60,707 bases of DNA from an uncultured Prevotella sp. (GCA_944320285.1 CALUGX010000003.1:1-60707); one strand, 5' to 3'. Counted from the stretch's first letter, positions 43,066 through 52,700 are shown. Numbers and translations are program-made. Notes: a model not told the origin generated them from the sequence alone.

Positions 43066-44025
43066 ATGAAACGTACCGGCAAAATATTCATTGCGCTCAT
43101 CGCAGGCTTTTTAGCGACGGGCGCAGACGCCGCAGGCAAGGACGTGCTCCTGCCCTACGGCGACATGAACCGTTGGACCATACGTCACGTGAAGGAGTCC
43201 GGCGTAATAGGCGGAGACACCAAAACTCTCTACGAGGTAGGCCCCAACCGCACAATCACGGGTAACAAACCCTACGTCAACGGCGGAGGCTCGCCCTGGG
43301 GCACGTCGAACGTCATGGCGAAAGTGATGGGCGTGGTGAAGACCAACAACTCGGTCTACCGCGACAAGCACGGTTCCGGCTACTGCGCAAAGCTCGTGAC
43401 GCACATCGAAAAAGTGCGAGTGCTCGGCCTGATGAACATGAAGGTGCTCGCAGCCGGTTCCCTCTTTCTCGGCGACATGAAGGAACCCATCACTGGGACG
43501 AAGGACGGTCCCAAGGCCATGAACAACGGCATACCGTTCACCCACAGGCCGAAGGCCCTGAAATACGACTATATGTTCAAGGCCGCCGGCACGGCCAACC
43601 GCGTAAGGCAGAACGGATTTAGCAGCGGCAAGACCGTGGCCGGGCGCGACTACGCCATCACCGTGCTCTATCTCCAGAAGCGCACCGAAGACGCCAAGGG
43701 CAACATCACCGCCAAGCGCGTGGGCACGCTCGTGGTGAAATACGGCAAGAGCACCGGCGGATGGGTAAACGGCGCGACATACGAGATACTCTACGGCGAC
43801 ATACGCCACAACCCCCACTACGACGCGGCGACAATGGGTCTGCGCTCTACCGACTACGCACGCAACAGCAAGGGCAAGAGCGTGCCCGTGAAGGAAGTAG
43901 GATGGGCCTCGGCAGGCGAGGCTCCCACGCATCTTGTGCTGCAGTTCTCATCGAGCCACGGAGGGGCTTACATCGGGTCGCCGGGCAACACGCTCTGGAT
44001 AGATAACGTAAGGTTAGTGTACTGA
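43066..44025 (+). CDS. PCMD-domain exported protein
   Basis: 319 residues with a signal peptide (1-22, ATGADA). The mature protein has the layout of PCMD (putative carbohydrate metabolism domain) proteins: an opening LLPYGDMNRWTIRHVKESGV, a central FKAAGTANRVRQNGF with GRDYAITVLYLQKRT, and the closing SSSHGGAYIGSPGNTLWIDN followed by VRLVY. Such proteins are common at Bacteroidota polysaccharide loci but have no proven activity; the fold is expected to be a beta-sandwich. It is followed 20 bases later by an Omp85-like barrel gene, so they probably form one transcript. Confidence 0.82.
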   Translation: MKRTGKIFIALIAGFLATGADAAGKDVLLPYGDMNRWTIRHVKESGVIGGDTKTLYEVGPNRTITGNKPYVNGGGSPWGTSNVMAKVMGVVKTNNSVYRDKHGSGYCAKLVTHIEKVRVLGLMNMKVLAAGSLFLGDMKEPITGTKDGPKAMNNGIPFTHRPKALKYDYMFKAAGTANRVRQNGFSSGKTVAGRDYAITVLYLQKRTEDAKGNITAKRVGTLVVKYGKSTGGWVNGATYEILYGDIRHNPHYDAATMGLRSTDYARNSKGKSVPVKEVGWASAGEAPTHLVLQFSSSHGGAYIGSPGNTLWIDNVRLVY

Positions 44026-44045
44026 CCTGCTTAAACATACATGGA

Positions 44046-45251
44046 ATGACAAGACTGCTACTCGCCGCCTTACTGATGCTTTGCACGGCCAAGGCAGCGG
44101 TTGCTGTGCCCGTAACCGAACTGCCTGACACTGTCAGCACGCCGGCGGACACGGCAACGATGACGACAGAGCAACAGCCTGACACCGTAAAGAAGAAAAA
44201 AGGGCTGATTAACTGGGTGCTCAACTACATTAACAACACCAATAAGAACAGGAAACACAAGAAGTTTGACTTCAGCATACTGCCCGGCCCGCACTTCAGC
44301 TCTGACACAGGTTTCGGCATCGGCATCATGGGTATGGGTCTTTACCGCGCCGACCGGCGCGACACCACGGCTCAAATGTCCGACGTGGCAATCTTCGGCG
44401 ACATAACGACGAAAAGCTCATACACCGTCGGCGTGTTCGGCACCCACTTCTTCCCGTATGGCCGCGGGCGCATAGAATACGACGTGTCGGCCAACTATTT
44501 CAAGGAGAATTTCTGGGGAATGGGCTACGAAATGGGCAACGATGACTCTAACGAGGGCATGATGAAGAGGTGGAAGATAGCCGCCAAAGCCAACTTCCTG
44601 TGGCAGGTCGTGCGCAATGTATACGTCGGGCCGTCGTTCACTTACGACTACGCCCACGTCAACGAGATAGACCGCCCCGAACTGCTTGACGGACAAGACG
44701 GCAACGTCTGGAACCTCGGCGTGGGCTTCACCATAGCTTACGACACCCGCGACATCATCACACGCCCCACGCGCGGCGTCTACGCCACGGTGTCACAGCT
44801 GTTCCATCCCAAGTTTATGGGCAGCGGCTACGCCTACACCACCACCGACTTCCGCTTCAACACTTACGCAAAACTGTGGCGCGGGGCCGTCCTCGGCGGC
44901 GACTTGCGCGGCACGCTCAACTTCGGCGACCCCTCGTGGGCCACGATGTCGCTGCTGGGCAACTCGTCAACCATGCGCGGATATTACAAAGGCCGCTACC
45001 GCGACAAACACAAGATGGAGGCCCAGGTGGAGCTGCGCCAGCACATCTGGAAACGTAACGGCGTGGTAGTCTGGGCGGGCGTGGGCACCGTATTCGGCAA
45101 GTTCAGCGCCATACACTTCGACCGTCTGCTGCCCAACTGGGGCTTCGGCTACCGCTGGGAGTTCAAGAAAAACGGCAACGTGCGCCTCGACTACGGCTTC
45201 GGCAAGAGCGGAATACAGGGCTTCGTCTTCAACATCAACGAGGCTTTCTAA
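44046..45251 (+). CDS. Omp85/BamA-like outer-membrane barrel without POTRA domains
   Basis: 401 residues with a signal peptide (1-20). A Thr-rich linker and a basic stretch (NYINNTNKNRKHKKFDF) precede a barrel of about 16 strands. It starts FSILPGPHFSSDTGFGIGIM; TRPTRGVYATVSQLFH and the STMRGYYKGRYRDKHK segment match the conserved barrel-lumen motif of BamA/TamA (VRGF-like), and the protein ends GFVFNINEAF with the aromatic C-terminus of an outer-membrane protein. No POTRA domains are present, so it is not BamA itself; it is closer to patatin-type or surface-antigen D15-like barrels. Its partner may be the PCMD protein just upstream. Confidence 0.85.
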   Translation: MTRLLLAALLMLCTAKAAVAVPVTELPDTVSTPADTATMTTEQQPDTVKKKKGLINWVLNYINNTNKNRKHKKFDFSILPGPHFSSDTGFGIGIMGMGLYRADRRDTTAQMSDVAIFGDITTKSSYTVGVFGTHFFPYGRGRIEYDVSANYFKENFWGMGYEMGNDDSNEGMMKRWKIAAKANFLWQVVRNVYVGPSFTYDYAHVNEIDRPELLDGQDGNVWNLGVGFTIAYDTRDIITRPTRGVYATVSQLFHPKFMGSGYAYTTTDFRFNTYAKLWRGAVLGGDLRGTLNFGDPSWATMSLLGNSSTMRGYYKGRYRDKHKMEAQVELRQHIWKRNGVVVWAGVGTVFGKFSAIHFDRLLPNWGFGYRWEFKKNGNVRLDYGFGKSGIQGFVFNINEAF

Positions 45252-45322
45252 GGCGTGTGTCGCTGAACAGCTCAGTTCTCCCGGTATTCCCGCCCTTCAA
45301 TCCTTTCCAATAACACTATCGA

Positions 45323-47032
45323 ATGAAACGACTGAAAACCATACTCAAGGGCTTCGCCTCGGCGCGCGGCCTTTTTTTTATCACCATTTTGGTGCTGGCC
45401 ATACCCAACGTGGCACTCTGCGTCACGGAGCGGATGGCCCCGGCAGCGTGCGCGGCCAATGTGTTGCTGCCCGTGGGGGCCGTCTGGCTGCTGATGACGC
45501 TTAACCGCTGTCCCGGCAAGATGGTGTGGGCGTTGTTCTTGCTGGTGTTCTTCGCAGCCTTCCAGATGGTACTGCTATACCTTTTCGGCAACTCAATCAT
45601 CGCCGTGGATATGTTCCTCAATCTTGTGACAACCAATCCCGGAGAGGCCGGCGAACTGCTTGGCAACCTGCTTCCGGCCGTCGTGGGCGTCGTCATTGTG
45701 TACGTCCCGGTGCTCGTTTGGGCAGTTGTTTCCATAAGAAAGGGGGACCGCCTGTCAGACGGCTTCATGCTGCGTCAGCGGCGTGTGGCCGCCGTTGTCG
45801 TGGCGGCTGGTGCCGTGTCGCTCGGCGTGAGTTATGCTGCTTATGAAGATTACCGTGCCGAACTCGACCTTTATCCAATCAACGTATTCTACAACTTAGG
45901 GCTTGCCGTTGAGCGCACAGCCGACACCGACGCTTACGCCGACACTTCAGCGGGCTTCGCTTTCAACGCTTCGGCCACTCATCCGGCCGCAGCCCGCGAG
46001 GTGTATGTGCTCGTGATAGGCGAGACGGCGCGTGCCTGCAACTTCGGCCTGTACGGTTACGGGCGCGGCACAACACCACTGTTGGGCAAGACAGAGGGCC
46101 TTGTGGCGTTTACTAAGGCTGTCACACAGTCGAACACTACGCACAAGAGCGTGCCCATGCTGCTGTCAGCAGTGTCGGCGGAGAATTTCGACAGCATCTA
46201 TTTCGAGAAAAGTATAATCACCGCCTTCAAGGAGGCGGGCTTTCATACTGTGTTTGTTTCAAACCAGAGACCCAACCATTCGTTCATAGACTTCTTCGGC
46301 GAGGAGGCCGACGAGTGGACGTTTCTAAAAGAACGCAAGGGCGGACGGCCCGACACTCCTGACGCCGCGCTACTTGCGGAGGTGCGCCGGGTGCTGGCCA
46401 AGGGGCGCAAAAAGGAGTTCATAGTGCTCCATACTTACGGTTCGCACTTCAACTACCGTGAGCGTTACCCGCGCTGCGCGGCCCGCTTCACGCCCGACAA
46501 CGCTACGGAGGCGAAGCCTGAGAACCGCCCGCAGCTCGTCAATGCGTATGACAATACGATACTTTCCACTGACGCACTGCTGCACGGCATCATTGCCGAA
46601 CTTGCCGCTACGGGGGCACAGTCGGCCTTGGTGTACACGTCTGACCACGGTGAAAACATCTTCGACGACAGCCGCCGTCTCTTCCTGCACGCCTCGCCCG
46701 TGCCGTCATACTACGAGCTTCACGTGCCGCTCATTGTCTGGACGTCTGACGCCTACCGGTGTTCGTGGCCGCAGACCGCCGTCAGCCTTGCCGCCAACCG
46801 TGCCAAGTGCGTGGCAACAAGCGCGTCAGTGTTCCATACGATGCTCGGTCTTGCCGGCATAGCGACACCCCTGCGAGCCGACGCTCTCTCAGTGGCCAGC
46901 ACGCAATACAGGCCATGCCCGCTGCTCTACCTCAACGACCACAACCGCGCCGTGCCCCTCGGCAAGATGCTGCGGAGCGAAAAAGATTTCGAGAAATTTA
47001 GGGAAAAGGGGATAGAACTTCTACGAAATTGA
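45323..47032 (+). CDS. phosphoethanolamine transferase (EptA-like, sulfatase fold)
   Basis: 569 residues. Five membrane helices in the first ~170 residues are followed by a periplasmic alkaline-phosphatase/sulfatase domain. VIGETARACNFGLYGYGR (~232-249) binds metal, TQSNTTHKSVPM contains the nucleophilic threonine (Thr272 or Thr273), YGSHFNYRERYP follows, and YTSDHGENIFDD (~435-446) carries the Asp-His metal site. It transfers phosphoethanolamine from phosphatidylethanolamine to lipid A or another surface glycan; which acceptor is used is not known. In other bacteria these modifications reduce binding of cationic peptides. The gene ends in a repeat that supplies its stop codon. Confidence 0.92.
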   Translation: MKRLKTILKGFASARGLFFITILVLAIPNVALCVTERMAPAACAANVLLPVGAVWLLMTLNRCPGKMVWALFLLVFFAAFQMVLLYLFGNSIIAVDMFLNLVTTNPGEAGELLGNLLPAVVGVVIVYVPVLVWAVVSIRKGDRLSDGFMLRQRRVAAVVVAAGAVSLGVSYAAYEDYRAELDLYPINVFYNLGLAVERTADTDAYADTSAGFAFNASATHPAAAREVYVLVIGETARACNFGLYGYGRGTTPLLGKTEGLVAFTKAVTQSNTTHKSVPMLLSAVSAENFDSIYFEKSIITAFKEAGFHTVFVSNQRPNHSFIDFFGEEADEWTFLKERKGGRPDTPDAALLAEVRRVLAKGRKKEFIVLHTYGSHFNYRERYPRCAARFTPDNATEAKPENRPQLVNAYDNTILSTDALLHGIIAELAATGAQSALVYTSDHGENIFDDSRRLFLHASPVPSYYELHVPLIVWTSDAYRCSWPQTAVSLAANRAKCVATSASVFHTMLGLAGIATPLRADALSVASTQYRPCPLLYLNDHNRAVPLGKMLRSEKDFEKFREKGIELLRN

Positions 47033-47186
47033 GAATTGAAAAATGAGAATTGAAAATTATGATTACCCCTTTAATTAAGAATTGAAAATGGAGAATTGAG
47101 AATTATGATTACCATTTCAGGTCTTATTAGCAAGTACGTAAAAAGGTAATCATAATTCTCAATTCTCCATTTTCAATTATCAATTA
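47028..47186. repeat. AATTGA hairpin element between convergent genes
   Basis: Two direct left arms (47028-47066 and 47076-47113, each ending AATTATGATTACC) face one inverse right arm (47144-47186, GGTAATCATAATTCTCAATT onward). The eptA-like gene ends AAT-TGA at its left edge and ferritin ends AAT-TGA at its right edge, so both stop codons are made from the repeat. It is related to 11518-11604. Confidence 0.75.
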
Positions 47187-47698
47187 GAACTCAGCGGGCT
47201 TGCCTGCGTATAGGTGCGCGCCCCAAGCTCCTTGTCGAGCATATATATGCCGTAGCCGTTGTCCTTTATCATCTTGATGTTGTCGATGATGTTCTGGGCC
47301 GTCTCTTCCTCCTCAACCTGCTCGTCGATGAACCATTTGAGCATACTCTGCGTGGCAAAGTCGTTCTTCTCGTGCGTCAGGGCGTAGAGGTCGTTGATGA
47401 GTGAAGTCACCTTCTGCTCGTGCTTGAGCGTGCTCTCGAACACGTCGAGGATGCCGTCCCATTCCGTAGGCACTTCGTCTATCTTCTTCAACGTAACGCG
47501 GCCGTTGCGCTGGTTGATGTAGTTGAACAGGATTTTGGCGTGATCCTGCTCCTCCTGGAACTGCACCTCGAACCAGCTTGCCATGCCCGGCTGTCCGATA
47601 GAGTGGCAGTAAGCGGCCATTGACAGATACAGGTAAGCCGACCACATCTCGGCGTTGATTTGCTCGTTGAGAGCCTCTTCAATCTTCTTGTTTAGCAT
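47180..47698 (-). CDS. ftnA: non-haem ferritin
   Basis: 172 residues, four-helix-bundle iron storage protein that forms a 24-subunit shell. Ferroxidase ligands are visible: Glu17 in NEQINAEMWSAYLY, the EEQDHAKILF pair (Glu50, His53) and Glu94/Gln127-type residues in LKHEQKV and FIDEQVEEE. The length and lack of a haem-binding Met52 pattern fit FtnA rather than bacterioferritin. A -7 box lies at 47805-47812, giving a ~105-nt leader. In related anaerobes ferritin is induced by oxygen or peroxide; no operator was identified here. Confidence 0.96.
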   Translation of the reverse strand: MLNKKIEEALNEQINAEMWSAYLYLSMAAYCHSIGQPGMASWFEVQFQEEQDHAKILFNYINQRNGRVTLKKIDEVPTEWDGILDVFESTLKHEQKVTSLINDLYALTHEKNDFATQSMLKWFIDEQVEEEETAQNIIDNIKMIKDNGYGIYMLDKELGARTYTQASPLSSN

Positions 47699-47804
47699 AA
47701 TAGTTCTGTTTTTAAGTTATGGTTTTATTTATAGGTAATCAAAAACCGTGCCAATGCGCGCCGTGTCAGCACCCCGTGCCCCTTTGTCAGGCATTGTCGC
47801 AAGG

Positions 47805-47812
47805 CAAAAATA
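47805..47812 (-). promoter_or_regulatory. -7 box of ftnA
   Basis: CAAAAATA reads TATTTTTG on the minus strand (TAnnTTTG). Confidence 0.5.
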
Positions 47813-47935
47813 CGCAAAAAAGCGATACGCCGCGCCCCAGGCGGCGGATAATTATCATTTATTAGCAAAGTAATTTGCAGCCTCGCCGCCACTTGTTTTC
47901 AAGTCTGCTTGTAACTGCCTGATAGTCAATGTCTT

Positions 47936-48020
47936 CACAAAAGGTGCCCTTTTACCCCGCAAAAGGGCACCTTTTACAATGCAATAAGGCACCTTTCGCC
48001 GTGCAAAAGGTGCCTTATTA
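47936..48020. repeat. 22-nt palindromic repeat array D
   Basis: Four cores in mixed orientation: AAAAGGTGCCCTTTTACC, AAAAGGGCACCTTTTAC, ATAAGGCACCTTTCGCC and AAAAGGTGCCTTATTACG. It lies between the ferritin promoter and the 3' end of the minus-strand 48028-48426 gene. Confidence 0.8.
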
Positions 48021-48027
48021 CGGCTCA

Positions 48028-48426
48028 TCACCGTACATATATGAAAAGAAACGCCACATATCCGAGATACGCAAGCATAAGGACCGCCATGCCTGCGCCC
48101 ACGGCCGCCATTAACGACAGCCCCCACACAAGCTGGCAAAACTTGACGGCGAAGGTCAGATAGGCTATGCCCATCACCGTGTCAACAATGCCGTACTTCT
48201 TCTTACGGTAAGCCCTGACGAGCATCGCCGCCAGCGACGCCACGGCCACGGTGACGGAAGTTGTTGCCCATGACACTTCAGGCAGGAGATGGATGCTGTC
48301 GGCTAAAGCAATGACTGCCATCATCGCCACTATCGGCAAGACAAGTGCGGACACGCAAAGTATGTTTTTTTTAATTCGTGTCGACGCGCTTTTTTGTGAT
48401 GCTGAAGATTTAGCAGTATGGTTCAT
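48028..48426 (-). CDS. 132-residue four-helix membrane protein
   Basis: A short basic N-terminus (KSASTRIKKN) is followed by four hydrophobic segments: ILCVSALVLPIVAMMAVIAL, WATTSVTVAVASLAAMLVRA, VDTVMGIAYLTFAVKFCQLV and AVGAGMAVLMLAYLGYVAFL, ending IYVR close to repeat array D. Codon choice is similar to neighbouring genes, which supports it being real. No family recognised. It may be a small regulator or envelope protein; nothing in the sequence tells which. Confidence 0.55.
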   Translation of the reverse strand: MNHTAKSSASQKSASTRIKKNILCVSALVLPIVAMMAVIALADSIHLLPEVSWATTSVTVAVASLAAMLVRAYRKKKYGIVDTVMGIAYLTFAVKFCQLVWGLSLMAAVGAGMAVLMLAYLGYVAFLFIYVR

Positions 48427-48488
48427 TATTTATTTCCTCCCATGTTCGTGATTTCATTTAATGAATGTCCGCTTTGCTCCCCTTCGTC

Positions 48489-48547
48489 AGTAGTTAGAGG
48501 CGTTAAAGCAGTCAATCGCTCCCTGCGGTAGCTGAGTAGTTAAAGAC
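48489..48547 (+). repeat. 58-nt dispersed repeat, copy 2
   Basis: AGTAGTTAGAGGCGTTAAAG, CAGTCAATCGCTCCCTGCGG, TAGCTGAGTAGTTAAAGAC. It shares the CGCTCCCTGCGG core and flanking GTTAAAG motifs with 41928-41985. Confidence 0.6.
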
Positions 48548-48641
48548 GGAACACCCGCATCTTGCGCATGGCGTCGTTGTCGCCCGTGAGCAACACCACG
48601 CCTTGCATTACCGACTGTTGTAAACATAATGTCTTGCCCAT
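48540..48641 (-). CDS. possible 33-residue peptide with Shine-Dalgarno
   Basis: ATG at 48641 preceded at a good distance by AAAGGAGAC, one of very few strong Shine-Dalgarno-like sequences seen in this window. The peptide is MGKTLCLQQSVMQGVVLLTG then DNDAMRKMRVFRL. Its stop is formed by the 58-nt dispersed repeat. It could be a remnant of a larger gene or a real small protein. Low confidence. Confidence 0.25.
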   Translation of the reverse strand: MGKTLCLQQSVMQGVVLLTGDNDAMRKMRVFRL

Positions 48642-48786
48642 TATAGTGTCTCCTTTCAGCGACAAATTTAAGAATAAAATTTGATTTATGCGTCGTTATG
48701 CCGTGAAAAACAGTATTTTCAGCGCCAACGTTGGTGCTGACTGCGCCATGAAAATAAAAATAATCGCCCGTTACTCTTGTTTTTAT

Positions 48787-48817
48787 TTTGCACTTAATGC
48801 GGTTTTCATTATCTTTG
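48787..48817 (+). promoter_or_regulatory. full promoter of the AraC-type regulator gene
   Basis: TTTG (48787-48790), 19 bases, then TATCTTTG (48810-48817): the best -33/-7 match in the window. The ATG follows 22 to 31 bases later. Confidence 0.8.
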
Positions 48818-48838
48818 TGCGGAAAAACAGAATAATTA

Positions 48839-49717
48839 ATGGGAAATATGGAACTGACTAACTCGTCGATAGCCGACATAGTGGCACGCGGCAACGTGAG
48901 CCACATTGATAACGACCTGCTGCTGTTCGACGACTTCACGCGGTTTCCGATGCCTACCGGCGCACGCCGCACCAACGATATAATCGTGGGCCTCTGTCTG
49001 CAAGGCGTGTCGCGATATACGTCTAACACGGTGTCGCACATCGTCCACGCCAACGACGCAATGATAATACCTGACGGCCAGGTGGTTGACGCCTATGTGC
49101 CGGGCAGTGATTCCGCAGGCTTGGTGCTTATGATGTCGAGGGAATTTTTCTACGACGTCGTGAGTGACATCCACGAGCTTTCGTCGCTCATCCTCTTCTC
49201 GCGCAGCCATCCTGTGTTCAGCCTCACGGCTGACGAGAGCCGCAACATGGTGAGCTATTTCAGACTCATCAGGGAGAAGGTGGACGACGCCGACAACCAC
49301 TTTCGCCGCGACGTGGCGCGCCATCTCATAGCCGCCATGATATGCGAGCTGGGCAGCGCCATCGACAGGATATATTCGGGTTATGACAAGAAGCAGACCC
49401 GCGCCGAGATGATATTTACCGACTTCATCCGCCTTGTGGAAAACAACTATAAGCAGGAGAGGCGAGTCTGCTGGTACGGCGAGCAGATGTGCATCACGCC
49501 GAAGTACCTTTCCGAGACGGTGAAGCAGGTGAGCAAGCGCACGCCTAACGACTGGATTGACTCTTATGTCGTGGCGGAACTGCGCGTGCAGCTCAAGAAC
49601 ACCACGAAGAGCGTCAAGGAGATAGCGCGCGACATGAACTTCCCTAACCAGTCGTTCCTCGGCAAGTATTTTAAGGAACACGTCGGGATGTCGCCCCTCA
49701 GTTACCGTAAGTCGTGA
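48839..49717 (+). CDS. AraC-family transcriptional regulator
   Basis: 292 residues (289 if the Met at 48848 is used). The N-terminal ~180 residues form a small cupin-like effector domain (TNDIIVGLCLQGVSRYTSNT, ANDAMIIPDGQVVDAYVPGS), followed by a double helix-turn-helix: RRVCWYGEQMCITPKYLSET (~215-234) and KSVKEIARDMNFPNQSFLGK (~255-274), ending GMSPLSYRKS. It binds DNA and probably responds to a small molecule. It lies 64 bases upstream of the hybrid regulator gene and in the same direction, so two AraC-type regulators sit at the head of the pectin genes; whether it controls them is inference. Confidence 0.92.
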   Translation: MGNMELTNSSIADIVARGNVSHIDNDLLLFDDFTRFPMPTGARRTNDIIVGLCLQGVSRYTSNTVSHIVHANDAMIIPDGQVVDAYVPGSDSAGLVLMMSREFFYDVVSDIHELSSLILFSRSHPVFSLTADESRNMVSYFRLIREKVDDADNHFRRDVARHLIAAMICELGSAIDRIYSGYDKKQTRAEMIFTDFIRLVENNYKQERRVCWYGEQMCITPKYLSETVKQVSKRTPNDWIDSYVVAELRVQLKNTTKSVKEIARDMNFPNQSFLGKYFKEHVGMSPLSYRKS

Positions 49718-49781
49718 CGGCAGCTGAGGGCGGAGGCCGCGTGTTGCCGTCCGCCGCCGGCATGGACACAAGCCTTGCATT

Positions 49782-52700
49782 ATGAAAGCCACACTCTCAG
49801 TCTTGCGTTTTCTGCGCCACGCCCTGTCCGCAGTTGCGGTCATGGCGGCCGTTGCCGCTCTCTCGCAGCCTTATTGCCGCGTGAGGACGTTCACCATTGC
49901 CGACGGTCTCGCAGCCAACAATGTCTCGGAGTTCTGCCAGTCGGCCGACGGCATCGTGTGGGTGGCCACGTGGAACGGCCTCTGCTGCTACGACGGTTAC
50001 GGCTTCAGCAAGTTCAGGGATACTCCGGGGGCGTCCTCCGTGCTGTCGTCTAACAGAATAAAGCTCATCCGTCCCAACTCACAGGGCGACATCTGGCTGT
50101 CGCTTTACGATGGTGCCGCATATATTTTCGACCGCAGTTCGTGCTCGTACATCGGCATGGACGAGGCCTTACGCAAGGTATGGCCACACCGTTTCACCAC
50201 CCGTAACATCGTCACCCTCGGCAACGGTAATGCCTGGCTGCTCGGCAATGGCTACGTCAACTTTCACATAGACGAGGCCAAGGCCAAGACGGGAGGCGGC
50301 ATAACGCTGGTTGACACGCGCCGCCTGCGCCATAAGGGTCACATCCGCAAGGTAATGGCTGACAGCCGTGGGCGCGAGTGGATGTTCGTGGGTGGCGGCG
50401 TGTTGCTTTACGGCGGCGGTCTCGCCCTTGACTATCCGTTTGAATATATGTGCGAAGCCGGCGGCCAAGTCTACTTCGCTTCGCGTGACGGACTGTTCGC
50501 CCGCTACTCTCCTGAGTCGCCCGGCCGAGTAGAGAAGATTGCTCTCGGCGGCGGGGTGGGGGCCGTGAGTCAGCTTGAACACGTTGGTGACGGCCTCATT
50601 GCGATAGCCACAGACAAGGGCGTGGCCATGTATGACACCCGCACCGGGCGTTCGCGGATGATTGAGATAGCACCGTCAGGACGGCCTGTCGCCGTCAGGT
50701 TTATCTTCGCTGACAGCCGCCGGCGCGTCTGGGTGTTCACCGATGAGCCGGGCGTAAGCCTCGTTGGTGTGGGCGGCAGTGGCGTGACCTACCTTAATTC
50801 GGCACCTCCCGGTCTGCACGGCACGGCAGCCCGCAAGCCCGTGGTACACGAAGACGGCAACGGCGTGGTGTGGTTAGTGCCGCGCGGCGGCACTTTTTCT
50901 TATTTCGACGAAGCCACGCAGCGGCTTGTCCCTTACGACCTTAACGGTCATTTCGGCATGAGGCTTCCCGTGAGAAGCATCGTGAAGTACGCCGGCGACA
51001 GACAAGGCAACCTCTGGCTCACGGGCGACCACAACCTCACACTTGTCTCCTTCAAGTTCCACAGGTTCCGTTTTGTCCCGTCGGTGCCAGGCGACGACAC
51101 ACGCTCGGTGATGGTTGACGGTGGCGGCAATGTCTGGACGGGCACCGTGGGCGGTCATCTCATCATGCTGCCGGCCGGCGGCGGTGCACTGAGATATGTC
51201 GGGGCGGACGGCAGTGTGGGTACGGAACCGGTGGTGTTCTCGCCTAACGGTGTCTACGCCATTCATCACAGGCGCGGCGGCGAGGTGTGGATCGGCACCA
51301 AGGGAGCCGGCATTTACGTATTGAAACCTGCCGGCAGACGTTACGCCGTAAGCCATTTCACCCACTCCGGCACCAACCCTGCATCGCTGAGCAACGACAA
51401 CATCTATGATTTCATGGAAGAACCAGGAGGCCGCCTGTGGGTCGCCACTTACGGCGGCGGGCTCAACATAGCCGCCGATGACGGGCGCGGCGGAGTGCGA
51501 TTCATTAACTCACGCAGCGGCCTTAGCCCCTTCAGGCGGGGCGGTTTTGATAAAATCAGGAAGCTGACCATCACTCCGCAGGGTGTCATCATCGCTTCCA
51601 CAACGGGCGGCTTGGTCACATTCCCGGCCAAGGCGCAGTCTCCCGGAAAGATAAAATATTATTATTCAACCCATGTGCGTGGCGACACGACGTCGCTGTG
51701 CGCCCCCGATGTGCTCAATGCCTACGCCTGCAAGCGTTCCGGCAAGGTGTATGTCACGACTATGGGCGGCGGTTTCCAGCAGACCGACGGCGGCGCGTTG
51801 CTGCGCAACGGCGTGCGCTTCAGCAGTGTGGCGGGACTTGAGCCCGACGAGGGCATGGTGCTCTCGATGGCCGAAGACAGCCGTGGCAACCTGTGGCTCG
51901 TGAGGGAAGGCTGCCTGAATGTGCTCGACAGCCGCAGCGGAGAGATAGATGTGTACGGCCCGAACGACTGGGACGACGATATCGAATTTACCGAGGCGGA
52001 GCCTGCCACGTTCTCCTCCGGCGGAGAGATAGTGCTCGGCGTGGTGGGCGGCTATGTGCGTTTCAAGCCCGAAACGTTGGAGAAGAGCGCCTACAAGCCC
52101 GCCATCGTGTTCAGCGGAGTCAGGTTCCAGGGCGAGCAACACGTAACTCCATTCCTCGGCGGCGGCGCGCTCGTAATACCGCCCGACAAGCGTGGAGTGA
52201 CCGTTTACTTCTCGGCGTTGGACTATTCAGACAACCGCCAGATACGTTACGCCTACCGGATAAAGGAACTTGACGAGCAATGGAGCTACACGGGGGCGGA
52301 GCACAGCGCGCCGCTCGGCCACATACCGCCGGGGCGTTACACGCTTGAGGTGAGGAGCACCAACTCCGACGGCGTGTGGACGGCCAACACCCGCGAGCTT
52401 GAGATACACGTGTTGCCCACGTTCTGGGAGAGCGGTTGGGCGTGGCTGATATACATTGTGGCTGCCTTGTTCGCCGTTTTTGCCCTGCTTTACGTGTGGA
52501 GGCTAAGGCAGAACGCTCATCTGGAGCGGCGCATGAAGGAGCGGCAGCTCAGCTTCTTCACCGACATATCCCACCAGCTGCGCACGCCGCTGACGCTCAT
52601 CGGAGGCCCTGTGGGACAAGTGCTCGACGAGGAACCGCTCTCGGTCAAGGCACGCACTTACCTTGAATTTGTGAGGAAAAACGCGCGGCGTATGCTCGAA

